DNA from: an uncultured Bacilli bacterium
GTDB taxonomy: Bacteria > Bacillota_I > Bacilli_A > RF39 > UBA660
Direction of reading: 5' to 3'
Assembly: GCA_944350485.1 (NCBI GenBank)
Contig: CALVPE010000025.1
Span: 1 to 36,355, forward strand
Length of the DNA stretch: 36,355 bases
The notes under the pieces are model-generated. The model saw nothing but the letters and a program-made list of their open reading frames with translations, had not been told where the DNA came from and made no database searches. Both the position numbers and the translations under genes were made by a program. Each line of letters opens with the position of its first letter. The stretch's first letter is position 1. Positions 16,508-24,370 of this stretch are shown here, one piece after another.

Positions 16508-19500
16508 ATGTATAAAATAATGGATGGTAATGAAGCATGTAGTTATGTTTCCTATAAATTTACAGAGGTAGCAGGAATTTATCCTATTACTCCAAGTAGT
16601 CCGATGGCTGAATTTGTTGATAAAGATAGTTCCTTAAAGGAAAATTTTTTTGGAAGTCATGTTAAAGTTATTGAAATGCAAAGTGAAGCCGGGGCCATTG
16701 GTTTTGTTCATGGTAGTTTACTTAGTGGTGTTTTAACAACAACATATACAGCTAGTCAAGGATTACTTTTAATGATACCAAATATGTATAAAATAGCAGG
16801 TGAAGGTTTACCAATGGTTATGCATGTTGCAGCTCGTAGTTTAGCAACGCATGCTTTATCAATTATGGGAGATCATCAAGATGTTTATGCAACTAGACAA
16901 ACAGGTTTTGCTATTTTAGCTAATAGTTCTCCTCAGGAAGTAATGGATTTAACAAGTGTTGCTCATTTATCAGCAATTAAAGGTCATGTTCCATTTTTAA
17001 ACTTCTTTGATGGTTTTAGAACTAGTCATGAACTTCAAAAAGTAGAATTAATTGATTTAGATAAAGTTTCAAAGTTAATTGATAAAAAAGAATTAAATAA
17101 ATTTCGAAATAATGGTCTTAATATCGATAAACCTAATAGTTTTGGAACTTGTCAAATGGATGATGTTTATTTTCAGTATGCTGAAGCTAAAAATAAGTTT
17201 TATGATGTCTTACCAGATATTGTTAATAATTATATGGAAAATATTAATGAAATAACAGGACGAAATTATAAACCTTTTAATTATTATGGAAGTCCGACTG
17301 CAAAAAATATTATTGTTGCCATGGGTAGTGTTTGTGAAACAATTAAAGAAACAGTTGATTATTTAAATAGCCAAGGACTTGATTATGGTGTAATTGAAGT
17401 TCATTTATATCGTCCTTTTTCTAGTAAATATTTCTTAAAAATATTGCCTCAAAGTGTTAAAAAAATAGCTGTTTTAGATAGAACTAAAGAAAATGGTAGT
17501 AATGCTCCATTATATTTAGATGTTTCAGCTCTTGTTAAAGAAAATAAATTAGATATTGAAGTTTTTGGAGGTCGTTATGGTTTATCTGGAAAAGATACCA
17601 ATCCAAGTCATATAAAAACAGTTTATGACTATTTAAACAATGGTAAAATATTTAATAACTTCACGATCGGTATTGTTGATGATGTTACAAAATTAAGTCT
17701 AAAAACAACTAAATTTAATGTTCCTAGTAAAAATTATGAAATGTTAATTTATGGTTTCGGATCTGATGGTATGGTTTCAGCAAGTAAAGATATTATTAAA
17801 ATAACTGGAACTGGTAGTAATGCTTTTGTTCAAGGTTACTTTGAATATGATAGTAAAAAATCAGGTGGAGTTACAATTGCTCATTTAAGATTTGGACGAG
17901 ATGTTATAAGATCTACTTATTATGTTAATATGGCTAATACTTTAGTTTTAACAAAAGATACTTATTTACATAAATTTGATATATTGAGTAAAATTAAAGA
18001 AAATGGAACTTTTATTTTAAATACTGAAAGATCAAAAGAAGAAATAATTAATTTTTTATCAAATAAAGATAAGGATTTACTAAGAAAAAGAAAAATTAAA
18101 TTTTATATTATTAATGCTTCAAAAATAGCTAGTGAGGTAGGTTTACCTGGTAAAATTAGCGCTATTATGGAAGTTTTGATTTTTAAATTATGTCATATCA
18201 TTGATTTTCAATATGCAAATTCGGAAATTAAAGTTAGTCTAGAAAAAAAATTTAAAAACAAAGGTAATAATATTCTCGAAAAAAATTTAGAAGCAATAAG
18301 TCATGTTGAAGATTATGAAGAAGTTATTATTGAAAAAAGTGATATTGGTCAAATAGAAATAGAAAAAGATGAAATGACTATTTTTGAAGTTTTAGAAAAA
18401 AGATTAGGAAGTAAAATTCCTGTTTCCTCTTTTCTTGACAATTATAATGGTATGACTCCTCCAATTTCTAGTAATTTAGAAAGACGTTATACTTCTAATA
18501 TTGCTCCTAATTATTTAAAAGAAAATTGTATTAGTTGTAATATGTGTTCTTTTGTTTGTCCTCATGCTGTAATTAGACCTTATTTATTAACGGATGAAGA
18601 ATATGAAAAAGCTCCTGAATATGTTAGAGAAAGATGTATTGAAACTTCTATTAAAAATAAAATTTATAAATACACCATAGCTATTAATATTGCTAATTGT
18701 ACAGGATGTGGTTTATGTTATAATACCTGTCCTGGTAAAAAAGGAATTAAATCTTTAGAAATGGTTGAGACTAAAGAATTATTAAAACAAAAAGAACAAA
18801 GAAGGTTTGAATATTTAGAAAGTAATATTACTAGTAAAGATGTTTTAGATAAATTTACTATTAAAGGTAGTCAATTTGTTAAACCAAAATTTATGTATCC
18901 AGGCGCTTGTGCTGGTTGTGGGGAAACGGCTTATTTAAAATTAATGACTCAGTTATTTGGTGATAACTTAGTTGTTGCAAATGCAACAGGTTGTTCATCG
19001 ATTTATTCTGCTTCTTATCCTTCTATGGCTTATAATGTACCTTGGGCAAACTCTTTATTTGAAGATAATGCGGAATTTGGTCTTGGGATGTGTGTAGCTG
19101 ATTTAACTATGAAAAAAAATCTTCAAGAAGTTTTAAAAGAAAAGATTAAGAGTGCTTTTGATGAAGAAATAGAAATTTTTGATAATTATTTAGCCAATCC
19201 TCAGGAATATGATAAATATTTATATGAATATGTTCTTAAAACTAAAGATAAAGACTTATTACCATATAAAAACTTTATTAAGGAGAAAACCTTCTTTATT
19301 GTTGGAGGCGATGGTTGGGCTTATGATATTGGTTTTTCAGGAATTGATCATGTTCTTGCCAATAACTATAATGTTAATATTTTAGTTTTGGATACAGAGG
19401 TTTATTCAAATACTGGTGGTCAATCTAGTAAAGCTAGTCAAATTGGTTCGGTTTCCAAATTTGCAAGTAGTGGTAAAACAAGCAATAAGAAAGATCTAAC

Positions 19501-19924
19501 CAAAATTGCTTTAACTTATAAAAATGCTTATGTTGCAACGGTTAGTCTGGGAGCTAACATGAATCAAACAATTAAAGCTTTTAAAGAAGCTGTTTTACAC
19601 GATGGACCAAGTATTATTATTGCTTATGCTCCATGTATAGCCCATGGTATTTTAAAAGGTATGGCAAATACGATTGAAGAGGAAAAGTTAGCAACTGAAA
19701 GCGGTTATTTTCCATTATTTAGACGTAAACCGGGTCATGAATTGGAATTAGATAGTAAAGCTGATTTTAATAAATATTATGAATTTATAGCCGGTGAGGA
19801 TCGCTATCGAACTTTAAAAAAGATAAATCCTGATATGTATAAAGAATTACTAGAAGAAAATATGGAAAACGCTAAAGAGAGATTTAATTATTTAGAAAAA
19901 TTAGAAGATGATAAAGATAAATAA
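16508..19924 (+). CDS. nifJ: Pyruvate:ferredoxin (flavodoxin) oxidoreductase
   Basis: Single-chain PFOR of 1138 residues, oxidatively decarboxylating pyruvate to acetyl-CoA and CO2 with reduction of ferredoxin or flavodoxin in the cytosol. Domain I starts MDGNEACSYVSYKFTEVAGIYPITPSSPMAE. A ferredoxin domain carries two [4Fe-4S] sets: C674, C677, C680, C684 and C731, C734, C737, C741. C801 and C804 in PGACAGCGE help hold the third cluster. Thiamine-diphosphate binding is shown by GGDGWAYDIGFSG (from G933) and N968-T-G-G-Q-S. AGGAGGT gives a strong ribosome site. The length is slightly below the common 1170-1200. No clear T-tract terminator follows it. Confidence 0.97.
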   Translation: MYKIMDGNEACSYVSYKFTEVAGIYPITPSSPMAEFVDKDSSLKENFFGSHVKVIEMQSEAGAIGFVHGSLLSGVLTTTYTASQGLLLMIPNMYKIAGEGLPMVMHVAARSLATHALSIMGDHQDVYATRQTGFAILANSSPQEVMDLTSVAHLSAIKGHVPFLNFFDGFRTSHELQKVELIDLDKVSKLIDKKELNKFRNNGLNIDKPNSFGTCQMDDVYFQYAEAKNKFYDVLPDIVNNYMENINEITGRNYKPFNYYGSPTAKNIIVAMGSVCETIKETVDYLNSQGLDYGVIEVHLYRPFSSKYFLKILPQSVKKIAVLDRTKENGSNAPLYLDVSALVKENKLDIEVFGGRYGLSGKDTNPSHIKTVYDYLNNGKIFNNFTIGIVDDVTKLSLKTTKFNVPSKNYEMLIYGFGSDGMVSASKDIIKITGTGSNAFVQGYFEYDSKKSGGVTIAHLRFGRDVIRSTYYVNMANTLVLTKDTYLHKFDILSKIKENGTFILNTERSKEEIINFLSNKDKDLLRKRKIKFYIINASKIASEVGLPGKISAIMEVLIFKLCHIIDFQYANSEIKVSLEKKFKNKGNNILEKNLEAISHVEDYEEVIIEKSDIGQIEIEKDEMTIFEVLEKRLGSKIPVSSFLDNYNGMTPPISSNLERRYTSNIAPNYLKENCISCNMCSFVCPHAVIRPYLLTDEEYEKAPEYVRERCIETSIKNKIYKYTIAINIANCTGCGLCYNTCPGKKGIKSLEMVETKELLKQKEQRRFEYLESNITSKDVLDKFTIKGSQFVKPKFMYPGACAGCGETAYLKLMTQLFGDNLVVANATGCSSIYSASYPSMAYNVPWANSLFEDNAEFGLGMCVADLTMKKNLQEVLKEKIKSAFDEEIEIFDNYLANPQEYDKYLYEYVLKTKDKDLLPYKNFIKEKTFFIVGGDGWAYDIGFSGIDHVLANNYNVNILVLDTEVYSNTGGQSSKASQIGSVSKFASSGKTSNKKDLTKIALTYKNAYVATVSLGANMNQTIKAFKEAVLHDGPSIIIAYAPCIAHGILKGMANTIEEEKLATESGYFPLFRRKPGHELELDSKADFNKYYEFIAGEDRYRTLKKINPDMYKELLEENMENAKERFNYLEKLEDDKDK

Positions 19925-20040
19925 TAATAAAAATATTACAAAAAGAATTAAATAAAGTTAATCTATATTATTTAGAGAAGATTAGTAATTAATATTTAAG
20001 ATGATTCATATTATATTAAGATAATATTACAATTAAAAAA

Positions 20041-20054
20041 GGTTATGATAACTT
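20041..20054. promoter_or_regulatory. Small palindrome upstream of the adhesin promoter
   Basis: GTTATGATAAC, an odd-centred palindrome, ends a few bases before the -35 box of the adhesin promoter. It could bind a regulator; chance is possible in such AT-rich sequence. Confidence 0.25.
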
Positions 20055-20058
20055 ATGC

Positions 20059-20087
20059 TTGATTTTTTTTGATTTTTGCAGTATAAT
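20059..20087 (+). promoter_or_regulatory. Promoter of the adhesin-sortase locus
   Basis: TTGATT (20059-20064), 17-bp spacer, TATAAT (20082-20087). GAGGGGG precedes the ATG at 20121. Confidence 0.8.
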
Positions 20088-20120
20088 ATGAGACATAACA
20101 ATTATTGAGGGGGACTATTT

Positions 20121-21689
20121 ATGAGAAAAAAGAATTTTAAAAAAATATTTTTAAGTATTTTGATGTTTTTAGGTTTATCATTTAGTATAAACATATTAAA
20201 CGTTAATGCTAGTACAGCACCAAAAACAGTTAAAACAAAATCGAAATCTAATATTTATTATTATTCAGGAAGTAAAGGAACTGACTATATTAGTGGCTAT
20301 AACTTTTATCGTAAAGAGTTAAGAGACGGAACTCTTGCTTATTGTATTAGTAATATTAATACTAAAGTACCTGCTGGTATGACTTTAACTTCTAAAGGAG
20401 CTATTGATGATGCAGGTTTAGATTATATTATAAAAAATGGTTATCCAAATAAATCTTTTACTGGTGATGGTAAAAAAGATTATTATATTACACAGTCAGC
20501 AATTTGGAAGTATTTTGATGAAACTAAAGGAAGTAAAAATTGGAAAAATACAACTTTTAATAGCTCTTCTACTGGTATGAAAAAATATGTATATGATTTA
20601 GTTCAAAAAGCTAAAACTATTGATAATATTGATTTTCCAAAACCTAGTATATCACTTGGATCTTTAAACGATGAAATGAATTTAAAAGATAATTATTATG
20701 TATCTGATCCAATTAAAGTAACATTAATAAATAGTGTAGGGACTTATACTGTAAGTTTAACTAATGCTCCAAGTGGAACAATTATTAAAAATAAAAATGG
20801 CGAGCAAAAAAATACTTTTAACAATAATGAAGAGTTTGTTGTTTATGTTCCCGCCTCTTCAAAAGATGAAAAAGGGTCTGTGAAAGTAAATATTGCTACT
20901 CAAGGTGTTACTTATAGAGTTTATCGTTATACAACGGACAAAAAGGGATATCAAGATATAGCACCTACTAAAATTTATGAAGAATATACTGATAAGGTCA
21001 ATAAAGAAGTAACTTTTACATATGAAAATATTGTAACAAAAGTTAAAATTAGTAAACAAGATATAGCGAGCAAAAAAGAATTACCAGGAGCAACTTTAGT
21101 TATTAAAGATAAAAATGGAAAGATAGTTGATACTTGGGTTTCAAGCAATGAACCACATTATATTGAAGGTTTAGCAGTTGGGACTTATACATTAAGTGAA
21201 ACAATTGCTCCAAATGGTTATGTGTTAAGTACTGAAACAATTGAATTTACTGTTAAAGCTGATGGAACTGTTACAAATGTTACCATGTATAATGCAAAAA
21301 AAGAAGGAACAAAAGTTAAAATTAGTAAACAAGATATAACAAGTAAAAAAGAATTGCCAGGAGCAACTTTGGTTATAAAAGATAAAAATGGCAAGATAAT
21401 TGATACTTGGGTTTCAAGCAATGAGCCACATTATATTGAAGGTTTAGCAGTTGGAACTTATACATTAAGTGAAACAATTGCTCCAAATGGTTATGTGTTA
21501 AGTACAGAAACAATCGAATTTACTGTTAAAGACGATGGAAAAGTAGTAAATGTAGTTATGTATAATCATCCTTATACAGATGTTCCGATTACTGATTTAA
21601 ATATTAATCAAACAATAATGGTTATCGCTTCATTTGTTATGGCTTTAGGATTAGGAATTGTGGTATATTATGCAAAATTCTCAAAATAA
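20121..21689 (+). CDS. Cell-wall-anchored thioester (TQXA) adhesin with two SpaA-type repeats
   Basis: 522-residue surface protein. A signal peptide covers residues 1-30 (KKIFLSILMFLGLSFS, cleavage near NVNA/ST). An N-terminal thioester domain shows C75 in AYCISN and Q125 in ITQSAIW, the residues that form the Cys-Gln thioester used for covalent host attachment in Gram-positive adhesins (family knowledge). After a beta-rich linker come two near-identical prealbumin-like/SpaA domains, with Lys in VKISKQD and Glu in LSETIAPNGY as the expected isopeptide partners. The C-terminus has VPITD (488-492), a membrane segment (about 498-517) and a short basic tail, i.e. an atypical sortase signal in place of LPxTG. 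The sortase gene overlaps its end, so this is probably that enzyme's substrate. Confidence 0.92.
   Translation: MRKKNFKKIFLSILMFLGLSFSINILNVNASTAPKTVKTKSKSNIYYYSGSKGTDYISGYNFYRKELRDGTLAYCISNINTKVPAGMTLTSKGAIDDAGLDYIIKNGYPNKSFTGDGKKDYYITQSAIWKYFDETKGSKNWKNTTFNSSSTGMKKYVYDLVQKAKTIDNIDFPKPSISLGSLNDEMNLKDNYYVSDPIKVTLINSVGTYTVSLTNAPSGTIIKNKNGEQKNTFNNNEEFVVYVPASSKDEKGSVKVNIATQGVTYRVYRYTTDKKGYQDIAPTKIYEEYTDKVNKEVTFTYENIVTKVKISKQDIASKKELPGATLVIKDKNGKIVDTWVSSNEPHYIEGLAVGTYTLSETIAPNGYVLSTETIEFTVKADGTVTNVTMYNAKKEGTKVKISKQDITSKKELPGATLVIKDKNGKIIDTWVSSNEPHYIEGLAVGTYTLSETIAPNGYVLSTETIEFTVKDDGKVVNVVMYNHPYTDVPITDLNINQTIMVIASFVMALGLGIVVYYAKFSK
21036..21308 (+). repeat. SpaA repeat unit 1 (273 bp)
   Basis: First of two tandem in-frame copies, each starting ACAAAAGTTAAAATTAG. 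The unit is 91 codons; most differences between copies are single bases. Encodes one prealbumin-like stalk domain. Confidence 0.85.
21309..21566 (+). repeat. SpaA repeat unit 2
   Basis: Second copy, offset exactly 273 bases from the first, diverging after the shared VMYN/TMYN codons where the sorting region begins. Such repeats can change number by recombination. Confidence 0.85.
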
Positions 21690-22329
21690 AATAATTGTTC
21701 TAGGAGTATTATTTTTCTTTGGTGGATTTATGGTTTTAACTAGCAATTATTTTAGTGCTAAAATTGATAATGCGTATTCTTATATGAACAATTTGTTACT
21801 TAAAAATACTAGTGAACAAGAAATTGTAGAAATTCCAGAAGAAGTAGATAACATCGAAGAATCTACTTCTTCTTTAAACCAAAATAATGAAAGCAGTAAA
21901 GAAGATCATGTTGATCCTTATTTAGAATATTATACAGGTAATATTGAAATTCCAAAGATAAATTTAAATAAAGGTTTTACTTCTTTAAATTCACCATATA
22001 ATACTGTTAATAAGAATGTTGAAATTGTTAAAGGATCTGATTATCCAACGAAAGAAAAAGGGAACTTTATTTTAGCTGCTCATTCTGGAAATAGTTACTT
22101 AGCATATTTTAAAAATCTTTATAAATTAAAGTTAGGCGATATTGCTTATATTAATTATGAAGGACATAAATATACATATAAAATAGTTAATATTTATGAA
22201 CAAGAAAAAACGGGAAAAGTAGTAATTTACCGTGATACTAATAAAACAACGCTTACACTTATTACATGTACAAAAAATAGCAAAACAAAACAAACAATAT
22301 ATATTTTAGAACTTGTAGAAATTATTTAA
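21670..22329 (+). CDS. Sortase (transpeptidase), class uncertain
   Basis: 219 residues from ATG 21670; an in-frame TTG at 21658 is also possible. The gene overlaps the adhesin by 20 bases. N-terminal membrane anchor at about 8-26, a low-complexity acidic linker (50-82), then the sortase barrel: IEIPKINLN (92-100), catalytic H138 in LAAHSGN, and catalytic C200 in LTLITCTK. The usual catalytic arginine a few residues after the Cys is not visible: the segment is TKNSKTKQTIYILEL with only Lys. Either Lys takes over or the family uses another residue. It is expected to attach the neighbouring adhesin to peptidoglycan outside the membrane (from context). Confidence 0.9.
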   Translation: MQNSQNKIIVLGVLFFFGGFMVLTSNYFSAKIDNAYSYMNNLLLKNTSEQEIVEIPEEVDNIEESTSSLNQNNESSKEDHVDPYLEYYTGNIEIPKINLNKGFTSLNSPYNTVNKNVEIVKGSDYPTKEKGNFILAAHSGNSYLAYFKNLYKLKLGDIAYINYEGHKYTYKIVNIYEQEKTGKVVIYRDTNKTTLTLITCTKNSKTKQTIYILELVEII

Positions 22330-22346
22330 AAAAAGGGGGGATAATA

Positions 22347-23591
22347 ATGATACAAGCTAATATTTTAGAACAATTTATTGTTTTATATAAAGTTTTAATT
22401 AATAATAAAAACTTATTAAACATTATAATTGTTGCCCTTGTTTCATTATTATTTTTAATATTAGCTAATACTTTTAAAAATAAAAAAATAACGAAAACAA
22501 TTTATATTTTCATATATCTTGGTATATTTAGCTATTTAATATATTCTTATTATAATGAAATTTTAAATTTATTAGATTACTTAATTGATAATATTGTTTT
22601 ACTACTATTTTTTCCTAATTTAGCGGTTTATATTCTAGTTTTAGTTTTAATTAATTTGCTAGTTGTTAAATCAAGTTTTGCTATTAAAGAAAAAAAATTG
22701 AATAAAATTCTTAATACCATTTTTTTTATATTTTTTAATATTATTTTTTACTTGATAGTTAATATTATAATCGATAATAATATTAATGTTTATGAACAAT
22801 TAAGCATTTATACTAATAATAATTTATTAAATTTAATTGGACTTAGTATGAAACTATTCTTAATTTGGATAGGATTATTAATATTAATTAAGATAATTGA
22901 TAAGATTAATATCTATACTTTAAATAGAAAACAAATTAATAATAATTTAGTATTAGAATTACCATCTAATTCAAAAGAATTACAAATTCTTGATACAAAA
23001 GAAATGAAAACTAATACTAATGAAATATTAGAAATAAATCCCATTATAGAAGTTAAAAAAGAGTATAATGTTTATAACGATTATATTGATATTGAACCAA
23101 TTAAAAAATATAAAGATAATTTAGTTAATGTTTTTAATTCTTCTAATATTGATTTGAAAGATAAAAGTATTTATAAAGAAGATATTTCTATTGAATTAGA
23201 AAATAATTTAAATGATTTAACAATAAGTAAGCAAATTCCAACTTTAGATGAATTATTAACCAATACTAAATCTAAATATCAAAGTATTAAAACCAAAACT
23301 TTTGTTGAAAATAATAATGCTAAAAAAATTGAAATTGATTTAGGTTCATATGATTATATTTTTGAAAAAATCCCTTTAAAAAATAATTATGAAAAAGATA
23401 TGAACAATGTTTTTGGCATTAATAATAATTATTTGCAATCAATTATTTTTGATATTGAAAAATTAAAAAATAATCAAACTGATAAAAATAAAATAAAAGA
23501 AGTTTATGATAAAATAAAAATAAATGAAGATAATTTAAGTTTAAATGATTATAATTATTTAATTAATCGTTTATTAGAAATAAAAAAATAA
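22347..23591 (+). CDS. Polytopic membrane protein with long hydrophilic C-terminal domain
   Basis: 414 residues. About five or six membrane helices lie in the first 185 residues (for example LLNIIIVALVSLLFLILA, IVLLLFFPNLAVYILVLVL and a later LFLIWIGLLILIKII). They are followed by about 225 hydrophilic Asn/Lys/Glu-rich residues, probably cytoplasmic, containing short repeating acidic helices and ending LNDYNYLINRLLEIKK. GGGGGG lies before the ATG, 17 bases after the sortase stop, so it belongs to the adhesin-sortase operon. No family recognised. It may assist surface-protein export or sense the envelope; that is context inference only. Confidence 0.75.
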   Translation: MIQANILEQFIVLYKVLINNKNLLNIIIVALVSLLFLILANTFKNKKITKTIYIFIYLGIFSYLIYSYYNEILNLLDYLIDNIVLLLFFPNLAVYILVLVLINLLVVKSSFAIKEKKLNKILNTIFFIFFNIIFYLIVNIIIDNNINVYEQLSIYTNNNLLNLIGLSMKLFLIWIGLLILIKIIDKINIYTLNRKQINNNLVLELPSNSKELQILDTKEMKTNTNEILEINPIIEVKKEYNVYNDYIDIEPIKKYKDNLVNVFNSSNIDLKDKSIYKEDISIELENNLNDLTISKQIPTLDELLTNTKSKYQSIKTKTFVENNNAKKIEIDLGSYDYIFEKIPLKNNYEKDMNNVFGINNNYLQSIIFDIEKLKNNQTDKNKIKEVYDKIKINEDNLSLNDYNYLINRLLEIKK

Positions 23592-23622
23592 ATAAGAAGA
23601 CTAAATTGTTTTTCTTATTTTA
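23588..23622. terminator. Bidirectional terminator between convergent genes
   Basis: AAATAAGAA (23590-23598) pairs with TTCTTATTT (23612-23620) around a 13-base loop, with A before and T after. It overlaps the stop codons of both flanking genes. Confidence 0.7.
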
Positions 23623-24113
23623 TTTTTAACCACGAAAATAAAATCAATGATAAAGATTATTAAAATAATTATACTAGCAGAAGTAGGAATTGTTGAAATG
23701 ATATTTTTATTAAAATAATTATGGAGACAAGTAATTATAAATAAAGATAATAATCCCCAATAAAGAGCATTGTCTAGGCAGATATATTTACCAAAATGAT
23801 ATTTATGATTGTGATAATTCCATTTATCAATTTTTAAGAAATAATTAATAATATGTCCACCTATAAATTCTATTAAAGTTGTAATGATTGTAAAGATTAG
23901 ATAAAAGATTATGATTTTTAAAATATTAGTTTTTAGAAGTGGATTTAAAAAATTATAAATTAATACACATGGTAATACACCAAATCCATAAACTAAAGTA
24001 TAAGGACCATAGAAAATACTACTATGACTATTAACATTAGCAAATTTATAAACAACACTTTCTAAAACAAAGCCTAAAAAAGAGTAAAATATAATTAATT
24101 TAAAATAGTACAT
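23601..24113 (-). CDS. CmpB-type (PF06541-like) putative ABC-transporter membrane protein
   Basis: 170-residue integral membrane protein with four to five helices. Motifs of the 'ABC-transporter type IV / CmpB' family are visible: FLGFVLE near the N-terminus, YGPYTLVYGFG, EFIGGHIINYFLKIDKWNY and GKYICLDNALYWGLL. The family is widespread in Firmicutes and has no firm biochemical function. The ATG at 24113 is chosen because AGGGTGAT precedes it; a GTG at 24122 overlaps that site. Transcribed divergently from glmS, with shared regulatory sequence between them. Confidence 0.85.
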   Translation of the reverse strand: MYYFKLIIFYSFLGFVLESVVYKFANVNSHSSIFYGPYTLVYGFGVLPCVLIYNFLNPLLKTNILKIIIFYLIFTIITTLIEFIGGHIINYFLKIDKWNYHNHKYHFGKYICLDNALYWGLLSLFIITCLHNYFNKNIISTIPTSASIIILIIFIIDFIFVVKNKIRKTI

Positions 24114-24136
24114 TTTTATCACCCTGTTAAATTTAT

Positions 24137-24184
24137 GTCAAATTAAAAAAAATATTTGTCAAATTAATTTTATTGGTATAAAAT
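24137..24184 (+). promoter_or_regulatory. glmS promoter region with paired direct repeats
   Basis: TTGTCA (24156-24161) and, 17 bases on, TAAAAT (24179-24184; TATAAA at 24177 also possible) form a sigma-A-like promoter. GTCAAATTAA occurs twice, about 21 bases (two helical turns) apart (from 24138 and 24159), one copy overlapping the -35 box. Confidence 0.5.
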
Positions 24185-24219
24185 ATATATATAAAATTGT
24201 TATCATATGGAGGTATTGA

Positions 24220-24352
24220 TAATAATTAGCGCCAGATCCTTAAGGGATGACGAGGTTTAATGTTATCGAAAATTCGGCGGATGCATTAACGGGGAGAACT
24301 CGAAAGATATATTACAAAACATAAAATTAAGATTATAACAAAGAATATATCA
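24220..24352 (+). ncRNA. glmS ribozyme (glucosamine-6-phosphate riboswitch)
   Basis: Conserved blocks of the self-cleaving glmS ribozyme are present in order: AGCGCCAGA, GACGAGG, GGCGGATGC and GGGGAGAACTCG. Cleavage is expected between A24238 and G24239. TTAATG (near 24258) and CATTAA (near 24285) pair in the core, and GATATATT (24306-24313) pairs with AATATATC (24344-24351) as the 3' helix. Directly upstream of glmS, so glucosamine-6-phosphate would trigger mRNA cleavage and reduce GlmS synthesis (established for the family). Confidence 0.97.
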
Positions 24353-24370
24353 TCTAGAAGGAGATTATTT

